Source: Apostichopus parvimensis (lineage: Eukaryota; Echinodermata; Holothuroidea; Aspidochirotida; Stichopodidae). Taken from it: a stretch of 25,488 nt of DNA. The stretch lies in assembly GCA_000934455.1 (NCBI GenBank), contig KN883383.1:745-26232 (forward strand), read 5' to 3'. The position numbers and the translations under genes are program-made. Positions 1 through 9,700 of the stretch are shown here, in pieces; the stretch's first letter is position 1; every line of letters starts with the position of its first letter. The notes beneath the pieces are model-generated. The model was not told where the DNA came from, made no database searches, and was given only the letters and a program-made list of their open reading frames with translations.

Positions 1-611
1 AGTGTTGGGTGGGTTTAAGTTCTTGGGAAGGAGAGAAAGTGATTCACAAAGCAATATCACTCATTAATATTCATCTTCTACTGTTAATTAATATCTTCCT
101 AATTATTTTACAGCTACTGAAGAGTGACAGAAGAGTGTTGGGTGGGTTTAAGTTCTTGGGAAGGAGAGGATGTGATTCACAAAGCAATATCACTCATTAA
201 TATTCATCTTCTACTGTTAATGAATATCACTCTAATTATTTCACAGCTACTGAAGAGTGACTGAAGAGTGTTGGGTGGGTTTAGTTCTTGGGAAGGAGAG
301 GAAGTGATTCACAAAGCAATACCACTCATTAATATTCATCTTCTACTGTTAATTAATATCACTCTAATTATTTCACAGCTACTGAAGAGTGACTGAAGAG
401 TGTTGGGTGGGTTTAAGTTCTTGGGAAGGAGAGAAAGTGATTCACAAAGCAATATCACTCATTAATATTCATCTTCTACTGTTAATTAATATCACCCTAA
501 TTATTTCACAGCTACTGAAGAGTGACTGAAGAGTGTTGGGTGGGTTTAAGTTCTTGGGAAGGAGAGGATGTGATTCACAAAGCAATACCACTCATTAATA
601 TTCATCTTATT
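1..611. repeat. 133-bp tandem minisatellite, about 4.6 copies, cut by the window edge
   Basis: Copies begin at 1, 134, 267, 399 and 532, so the period is 133 bp, with one 132-bp copy that lost an A. The copies differ by only a few substitutions, which points to recent amplification or homogenisation. The last copy breaks up around 605-617. The array probably continues to the left of the window. Each unit holds a G-rich part (agtgttgggtgggttt) and an AT-rich part (cattaatattcatctt). It runs into the 3' end of the minus-strand NLR gene, so it may lie in that gene's 3' UTR. No AATAAA or ATTAAA was seen on the minus strand within 1-614. Confidence 0.97.
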
Positions 612-614
612 CTG

Positions 615-724
615 TTATATATAATATTCATTCAATTTCCAGATTATGCTGCTTGTTGAAACACCAACCTTCCTCCATTCACCAGATTGTAGATCAAGTT
701 GACTGGCATGGCTCGGCCACAGGA
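615..724 (-). CDS. NLR coding exon 5: C-terminus and stop
   Basis: A 110-bp terminal exon. Acceptor tttcctcacag precedes two bases that complete a Gly codon; it then reads LWPSHASQLDLQSGEWRKV and 15 more residues to TAA at 615-617. The other two frames close after about 10 and 26 codons, and only this one agrees with the phase of exon 4. The stop falls where the 133-bp minisatellite begins to degenerate, so the last residues may be repeat-derived. No canonical poly(A) signal was seen downstream inside the window. Confidence 0.7.
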
Positions 725-3700
725 CTGTGAGGAAAGGAACAAAAAAAAAAACAATTTACTTAAAACATATTTGTGTTATATGTTAAATGAACTTAGCAAC
801 CTGGTTTTACCATTAATATAGCCAATCACTTTGGGATGTTGTCAGATTTGCCAGGGAAGTATAGTTTTACTTTCAATTCTTTATCAGGAAGCAAGAGTAC
901 AAACCAAGAAGAATTACTGAGACACAATTACTTCCTGGTTTATTTAATATTTCATCAATAATGATGAAGGATTGAGTTATTATGTTAGGGAGGGGTGAGA
1001 GGGCAGGAAGTGAATGATTAAATGTTTATGAACAGCTCCCTGAACTTCCATGTGAAAGCCTTCACTGAGTAGTTTTGTTTTACTTTGTAAAATTCAATGA
1101 ATCGGTTGACTTTGTTTCTCATGGGAAATATTTAGCAGTGAATATATTTCAGTTCATAGCATCATATGTTGAGTAAGTTAGGATAACATTGAACACTTCA
1201 TCAATTTACAATCAGTGCTATGAACCTATGATTGAGAGAGGAAAGCTAACTCCTAGAACTGCTAATCTGGGAAGTCTGAATTCAAGCAGTCTTAGCAAAG
1301 AAAATCCAATCTTTAATCTGGTTCAAGTTAAGGAAAGCCTAGCAACACAATACCGAACACAACTCAACTTAACTCTGGCAAGACGTACTACGTAACAGGC
1401 TTCATCATTACCCCAGTAACACACAAAATGTACCTAATCCAAATGACATTGAGGTACTGAAAGTCAACTCAGGGACAATGTTTGAATTAGATTTGTCACT
1501 TTATATCAAAAGATAGTCATAGGTAAAATGTTGAATCCTAGTCTAAGTATTATTTAACATTTATCTCTCATCTGTAATGACCTTACTTGACCTGTATATA
1601 TAAAATACCTTTAATCTGCATTGATTTTGCTGTTTTTGGTATTATCCCAGGTCTGATGAATTCAGGCAGTTCACAGTTGAAGAACCTGTAACAATGAAGA
1701 AAAATAATACAAAGCAATAAAATGACTTTTATTAGTACATATTAATATCAATTTAACTATTTTATTTCATTTATACACCTTGACATTAGTTACAGAGAAT
1801 GATTAACATTAGTGATTTACACAACAGCTGATCATGTTATATCAAGATACTTGTCAATCATGTAAATTAAAGGGTGATACAGCAGAGAGGTAACATATCA
1901 TTTTCCAGTGGTTCCTTGATTAAGTGACGTTACTGGGCGGGGACGGGGGTAGGGGGTGGAGTGGTGGCGAGTAGTTGGTCATTGCAAGGGACCGAGGACA
2001 CATTGTGCTTTTGTATTTCATCTCCTCTTCACAGGAACATTCACTAACAAATTATTAAACAAGGTTCAACTATCAATTCCTCTGCTGTGAGTAGAAAGAA
2101 TTAAAGGTAGTCAGTAAAGGCCCCAAATCATAGCATGCTATTACTCAGTTTGTTTTTCTTTCATTTACTCACCAAAGTTCTCTGAATTTCTCAGACTGTA
2201 TTCCATAGTTCAATAGTCCTATGACGTTATCCTCACTAATGAGGTTCCCGTAACCCTCATTTATCGATATCTTCTCCAGTGATGAGAGGGGTGGCAAGCA
2301 AAGACCAGATTTGAGCAGGATGTCACCATGTTGGACCTTATTGAAGGAAAACTGGAGGAACAGATCACATATTGGTATCTGTAGTGAGGAAATTAAGCAA
2401 ACAAAACATATGGATTTAGTGTTGGTTCAGTCGTATCTTGTCATCAATTATGATGTTGTCGTACTTAATACAACACAAAACACCAATTAAGGTAACATAA
2501 AAAAAGCTATAAAATAATTAAAACAAGAACAACAAAGTAAATAAACTGAATATGACAGGTATGATTAGTTAAGCACAATTATCACTTTAATCTAATCTGA
2601 GTGACATGTTAGATGTTTGGATTTCAATTATCAGCGCGCATGATGAGAGGTAACTGGGGATCTGGGATTTATTGGAGGCATGGGAAATATTGGGGTTATG
2701 AAATGGGGGCAAGAATAATGCCATGGGATAAAGAGTAAAGTATAGTCCAACTTACATAACTGTGCACCTCTCTACTTTGGGCATGACTTGCTGTATGCAA
2801 AACCCAAATTTAGAAATTTACTTCAAAATTTACAACTCTCACTTACTCCATAGTAAGAATTTCCCTTGTCTATAGTTTTGACATTTTTATGTAAACAGGA
2901 GTCCACTAAGACATGTCAGTTAAGATGACAGGAGGTCAAATCAGGGACAGTCCTCAGATTTCATGTATTATCTTCAGGTTAAAAGTGTCCCCAAATTGAA
3001 TTATAAGCCTTGAAGCTACCTTCAACATTTAGACAGAATTTATTCTCGGACAATACCTGTTTCTGGTTGAGGTGCTTTAACATTGGATATTTGAAAGCTT
3101 AGAAGAACCATAACACTGAGAAACTTTCAAAATGCTTTCCTATAATAAACTTACCACTGATATCAGCACAAGCGAGAGAGGGGGGGGTTCAACATAAAAA
3201 CCATGTCTCAGGTTTTTCCGGGTAAAATATGGTCACCTTAAAGTTAAGTGTTAACTAGTAAGCTTAGCCTACTACTAATGACAGTAGTGATATGCAAACA
3301 AAAACAGGAAAGAAGAGGGCAGACATTTAGAAATATATAGCAAACCTAACAAAAAAATCAAGATGCAGAACTATGTGTAAAATGTATGTGTCTCTCTGAA
3401 ATATAAAACAATTAAAATAAATAGTACCTAGTTATTTTGTGCGAATTCCCCAATTTTCATGTAGACTGCAATATCCTCTAAATATAAGCATTCTCATTCC
3501 TTGGTGTTAAATACACCAACTGTGGGCCTACCAACCCCTATGGCCTCAGCCCCAAAGTACTCTACATACATATATGTCTGTGTTAACAACTGCTTAGTAA
3601 TGTAGGTCTACTAAGGCCTACAGGCCTTCTGCAGAGAATGGTAAGTTTTGTCTCGCTGGGCTCTGCATGGACTGTACTAAATGGTCTGAGTGAAGATACA

Positions 3701-6700
3701 GAATGAATGAAAGAGAAGGCCTAGCCTAAACTGATTGTATACCAAGTAACAAAGTGATTACTATCTTACTAGCATTAGGCTACAGTAGGCAACAAACTCA
3801 TGTCAAAATGCTCTTTAGAAATAAAATAGTATGGACAAAAACCAGAAGAAGCAAATATTTTTGAAGTAGCCTAGGCTAGCAAAGTCTAGATACATGAGGT
3901 AATGGTCATGGCTTTCATGGAATAACTTATCTGGTACCACATTAAAAAATGATATGTTAAATCTTGATGTTGCTATACAATTACAAGTGTAAAGATGTAT
4001 CACAGTTTTTGTACACAAGAACCAGGTTATATCACAGATCAAAATTGAGAGCCTTCAAAACTGTAACACAAAATGTTAACATTTAAATATTCCCTGGCAT
4101 CTCACGTAGGTTCATTTCTCTTGCATTTTTCCCTTTTCCAGAATGTGAGTTACACCTTGGTGATGAAAGATACACATATTGACACAAGAGATCCCCTACA
4201 GCCTACAGATACCATGATAGCCTCTAGGCCTAGTATAGGTTATATTACAATGACAATGAAACTGTCACGGATGATTGCGTTAACATTAATGGATTTAAAT
4301 TAGTACGGGGAAACAGAGACCTAAATCTACTTCTTAGGCGTTAATGCTTGCCCTGTTGGTATTTTCGTTATTGTTTTCGTCCTCTTCTCACAGTGCAATG
4401 TATTGTTTCGGATTTTTGATCGTTCCTCCTGTTGTATATGTACACATGTTTTCATACTTTGTAATCTCTTATCTTTTTAGATGTTATATACTTGTTTTAT
4501 ACGAGCATTCAATTACCCTTTGTGGGGTTTAATAAAGTTTATCTTATCTTATCTTATCTTAGATGGGTAAATAATGCAAAAGATCAGTGTAGTGGGCTGC
4601 AGCCAAGAAATAATTGTGTTGCACTGGTCAAGGTGTTTTTGTTGTTTTGCTCTAATTCCATAATACATAATACATCATAAAACCGTCAAAACTGCAAATG
4701 AGAAGTAACAATCTCAACCTAGGCTTTATAAGGAAATTAAAGTGTTGTAAGTGAAATCACTGCTTTAACCTGAAATCCTTAATGAATGCAAAGCAATCCA
4801 TTCATATCGGCACTCTAAAGGCAAATGTAGTTAGTGAGTAGTTCCAGAACAATTAAAAAAAACCAAGATTAAAGTGCGGCTAATTAGATTCACTCACACC
4901 TGAACTGCCATACAGTTAAGTTGCAACTGATGCTAAGTTATACGTTGATAACCATATGCTATGGGACATGAATCTACAGTGTATTTAGCACACACAGTAA
5001 TCAATATATGCATTGACCCCCCAAAACAATAAGCTTAGGCCTTAATAATAACACACTCCAGATATAGCCGGGGGTACAGCGTCTTACACACTGTAGCCTA
5101 CTGTACATATGAATATGATTAGGATGCAATACTACAGAGAGCGAGTGCACATTTCAACAGTCTTACGAGAAAATAAACAGAGCCACAGTAAAATAGATAA
5201 ATACAAACATTTGTGACCTTCAAGTTACCATTAACAACATTCATCACATTAATACCTTATGTCTCCCTGTGGGACTGAACGGGTCCACTAATTTATTACA
5301 ATTTATTACAGTAACTTCTTCGGGCCAGACTATCGTTGCCTTGTTAAAACCATAACAAGACATGAAATTTCTTTTTGGAAAGAAACCTGTGGGACGCGGA
5401 TACGGCAGCCACTAACACATTGCTCAATGAACAATCCTTAATGGACGGTGACTGTAACAATCAGTAACTAACATTTCTTAAAAGTTTGATCAAATTTCAG
5501 TATATGAATAAAAGAGAATTGGCCTGAAGCTGAATACAAATTTAGAGTTAAGCAAAGATGTAACTGCAATAGCCCAAGCTGCTCCTAACTAATGATCAAA
5601 CAATTCACAAACTTTTCATTTCAATGTCACATGTATGATGTGGGGTACTAGATCGGTACTCCTAGGCTTATTTGAGTAACTGATAAACCCATTCTTGTGA
5701 CTGAAGTGATGAATGAAACTTCAAATTCTAACAGTAACACAGGTAATCAAACTAGCCTACTGCTAATTCCTCTCCCCATTATGTAAGCCTTGGGCAGTTA
5801 AGCCTACACTAGTAGGCTACTAGTAGCATGGGCACTTCGTATTCCGGACACCTAAGCCTTAAAACACCCCAAAACTATATCTATTTGGTATAAATCACCT
5901 GAAAATATACTTGATATGGTGGGAGAAGTATGTTATAGTACGATACACAGCCAAACTTTCTTTCCTGCAAACTGTTTTCACGCTGTATTCCACGAAGATT
6001 CTTGTGATTGTGGAACTAGTATTTCTTTGCTCGAGTATTGCTAATATTCGGACACCCGGCCTACAGTGTGGCGCTGGTGATAAAATTGGTGGCGCAGTTG
6101 CTCTTTCAGTAATTATAACAGACTTCATAGATCTCCGTCATTTTATGGACAAATATGTAAGTATTTACTTGCACACGGGTCATTTTGGAGAGAAAATAAC
6201 TGTAGCTTCGTACTTGTTGGTGAAATTTGGCTCTTCCTGTAGGGTGTCATGCATTTCTTAGGGGTGTCCGAAATTCGCAGTGTTCCGAAATTAGCAATAC
6301 TGACTATAAAGGTTTCATAATTAACGCACCTTCCTAATTGACGCACCTTCAAATATTTCTAGCAATGATACAGCAGGCAACCTAAACTTTTTGCAGCCAA
6401 GCAGAATTACATATTTGATGAGTTTTAATCCATTCTTGGTATATGCTTATCTTTTAAGCTTTTAACACCCTCGCCCCAGTTTTGCTTGTCCTTTGGCACT
6501 TGGAAATCTTACTCCTAAACATAACCAAATTACCTCCCTATGATACCACTACTCTCTGGGACCTGACCTGTCTGAGCTTAGAGGCTCAGAGCATAGCAAA
6601 CAGCATCAAAAGTCAATGGATGTATACTTAGGCCTACACTTGTCTACAGTACAGTTAGTTTATATCGACGAATGTGTCAAGTTAGGGGTATGAAAGAACT

Positions 6701-9700
6701 TGACACGACAGACATTTGGTGGTGACATTCTACTCAATTGTACCTTGTGTAGGCCTAGGCACAAAACAATACATATTTTGAGATCATTATATTTCTGAGG
6801 AACGATACATCAGAAAAACGCGTGCAGTTGAGTGATTTTGATTTTTTTTTTGTGGTCTAATAACAGAATGCACTGATGTGATTTTTAAGTGTTGAACTTT
6901 TCCCCTCTGCATACTGTAGCTAACGTTGGGCCTACCCTATGCCTTTCCCCGGCGATATTGTAGTCTGTAAGTGTAACCATAGGATATACATACATTAGGT
7001 TTTCATCCTAGCCTAAGAATCAGGTAGTAACGGCTAAAGTACGTTTTGACTTATTTCTATGTTCCGTAGGATAACTACGCCTAGGCTAAGTAGACTAGGC
7101 CTACACAATATGCTTACTTACCTTGATTATAGAATCAATCGGATACTTAAATGTGGTAAATAGCCGTCATGTAGACCTAATTATTTATAGTTTTACTACT
7201 ACTACTACTACTACTGACTGGCGGGATAGGAAAGATATTGTTAAGACTATAGTACTGGGTATAAGCCAGAGTCGTATACGTATGTGCCTAGGCTGTAGAC
7301 TAAGCGCGCGATATATATAGTGCAGTGTTTTGTTGGTTCAAAGTTTGAAGATAAATGGTGGCGCTATTCAGAAAACTTATAGAAACTTCAATAATTTTTT
7401 GTGCCTTTTGTAGTAGAGGATAAAGAAATTAAATGTCCTGCATTGAATGGTAAGATTGTCCTTATATACAAATATATAGCAATATTCAATGGGCATAGGG
7501 TGGGATACGCTGATCAAAAACAGATAACAGCCATTTATATGATTAATTTTGACTCCTGCATCGTTCCCGACATTGTTGAAGTAGGAACAATACATCAGTG
7601 TTTGTCTCTCAATCTCAACGTGTTTCCGCATTACATTGAATACTAACTGACGTCACCGACTAAAATATCCCAACCCGCTGATGATGGTAAGCAACTATTA
7701 TACAACACCTAATTATATTCCGGCCATTTGATTGGTCAATTGCTCGTCGATTGCATGCAATATCCGCTCTATTGCACGCTATGAAATAGAACCGTGCAAT
7801 ATACTTTTTGGATAGCACTTTTTTCAATGGTAAGAGAGCAGAGAAACCTGTCTGTTCAAAACAATCAGTTGCATGGGTGCATTTTACATCCAATTATATT
7901 CAAATTTGAAGGTGTTGTATACAACAAATAATGAATGGTTTCCATTCGTGCAATAGTGCAAATATTTCATTCGTTGAAAGATGTAATTTGTTCCATTCAA
8001 CTCGGCTGCGCCTCGTTGAATGGAACATTCCATCTTTCAACTCATGAAATATTTGCACTATTGCACTCATAACCATTCATTATTTGTATAACAGTCTACA
8101 CGAACCAGAGCAACACAGTAGATGAATGGGTGTGTTAGGGGAGGTATGGTTAAATCTGTTAAGATAACGTAAACATTTTTACTTTCTCACAATCTCTCTT
8201 GATTAGATCTAATCTGTGAACTTGAGTCCACATGAACATGTTGTACCTTGATACCTGGATACACCGGAAGTGCCACTTTAATCATCTTTCAGCTATATGG
8301 ATATTTTTGTTTTAGACAACTGTATTGCATATAAAGATGTCACACCACAGTGGCTGTAGCTATGTTTAAATTTGTGGACTCAACTTCCATGTTACCTACT
8401 GGTGAACTTGAATATGATGGAACTCAAGCATGTGACTTATTCCGCTGGTTTAAGTTGTCAAGATGACGTACTTGAGAGATAATTTCAAGCTATACTTTAC
8501 ATTTGCCATAACTGCCGTTAAAGGAAAGATAAACCTACGTAGTCGTGGCATAACTCCGATATGCCCTGTTTATCTCACACCATTCTATTACATCATATTT
8601 GCACCATAAATAGCAACTTGCGACTATTATTTAATAGTCTTAATATTACTGAAGATTTGGACCTTCGTCCAGTTGATTTACAATGTTGCAAGTATACATT
8701 CGCTTGCTGTCTCAGTTGAGAGGACAGTTACGTAGAAGTAATGATTTAAAACTAAAATAAAAATCAGTAGTATAAGATGCCATGGCAGACAATAATAAGT
8801 CAGAACATGCAGGAGGATTCATAAGATATTGCTGGTATATGACAGTGTGTGCGCGTATTGTATACGGGAATAGTATACAAGTATATATGCTACCATGGTA
8901 AGTACGTGATGATACCTACGTCACAGCAATATTATGTACCGGGCGTATAGTTCATCTTAATGGAGTGGGCGGTAGGTATGCAACGACTGGGTGCTCATAA
9001 GTGGAAAGACAACAATGTCATAATACAATAGAAACCAGCACGCGGAGTGTCAGCCTGGGGAGTGCCAGCCCGAGGAGTGCCAGCCCGCGCAGTGCATTTG
9101 AAACTTTACCTGAAGCTCTGTACTGTTGTGGTCTTTGTTAATGCAGCGATTACAGGGATGCTACACTGGAGAAAAGGGGGTTTAGCAACTGCCCCTACCC
9201 AACAACCCCTCCCCCAAATGACCCCTCCAAACGGCGAAATGATTTCCCCGGTCGGGTTGGAAAGGCACTTTATTTGGTTTTGGTTGAAAATCGTGACGTT
9301 GGTTAACAAACTTCTCTGTTGTTGGGAACTAATGTAAAGTCTCGTCGAAACGACGATTGATCGAGGCTATCGGGCAACCGGTTTGTTGGGGAAGACTTGG
9401 TAATGTCTGAATACATGTAGGACGATTATATGATTATGAAATGAAATATTTACAAGTTTATCATCTGGGATCGGTAAATCTATATTCGTGTACATAACAT
9501 TTCTCCGATCTGAGTCCATTGATCTTACATTAACACTCTTTTGTTACTCCTATAGTGACAATATAGGAATGGTTAAAATATATTAAGTCAAAATTTCCAT
9601 TCTAGAAATTTCTGCTCTCTCTATCCATATATTGTCGAATTATTGTTGCTTTATTCTGAAACTTCGATATCTCAATATCTACAATGATGTAAAGTACACG

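Larger units (their letters stand above)
3250..7315. repeat. Intronic region rich in TAGGCCTA/AGCCTA-type words
   Basis: More than twenty copies of a short word family (taggccta, agcctac, cctaggct) are scattered here, for example near 3605, 3719, 3870, 4225, 4718, 5094, 5661, 5805, 6630, 6752, 7080 and 7288. The motif is almost absent in the following 10 kb, with one weaker match near 17270. The copies are dispersed, not tandem, and lie in both orientations (the word is near-palindromic). The whole stretch is inside intron 3. Confidence 0.6.

Noticed and set aside
1-611. CRISPR-like array
   Set aside because: The 133-bp units are contiguous with no unique spacers, and the window is eukaryotic; it is a minisatellite.
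3062-3122. Exon-like block on the minus strand between ctcag and gtattg
   Set aside because: Its phase does not fit between NLR exons 2 and 3, and the pseudogene has no counterpart.
5270-5370. Minus-strand 39-codon frame starting MSCYGFNKAT with a donor-like end
   Set aside because: It could be a first exon, but no matching acceptor, family or downstream exon was found.
5911-6261. 116-codon plus-strand frame
   Set aside because: It lies inside the inverted-repeat element, overlaps another open frame on the minus strand, and shows no domain or codon pattern of a real protein.
7401-7646. 81-codon plus frame overlapping an 84-codon minus frame
   Set aside because: The plus frame has no ATG start; both are intronic and unrecognised, best seen as chance.
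9047-9337. 96-codon plus-strand frame with GVPAR repeats
   Set aside because: It starts at GTG, not ATG, is built from a 15-bp tandem repeat and has no family signature.
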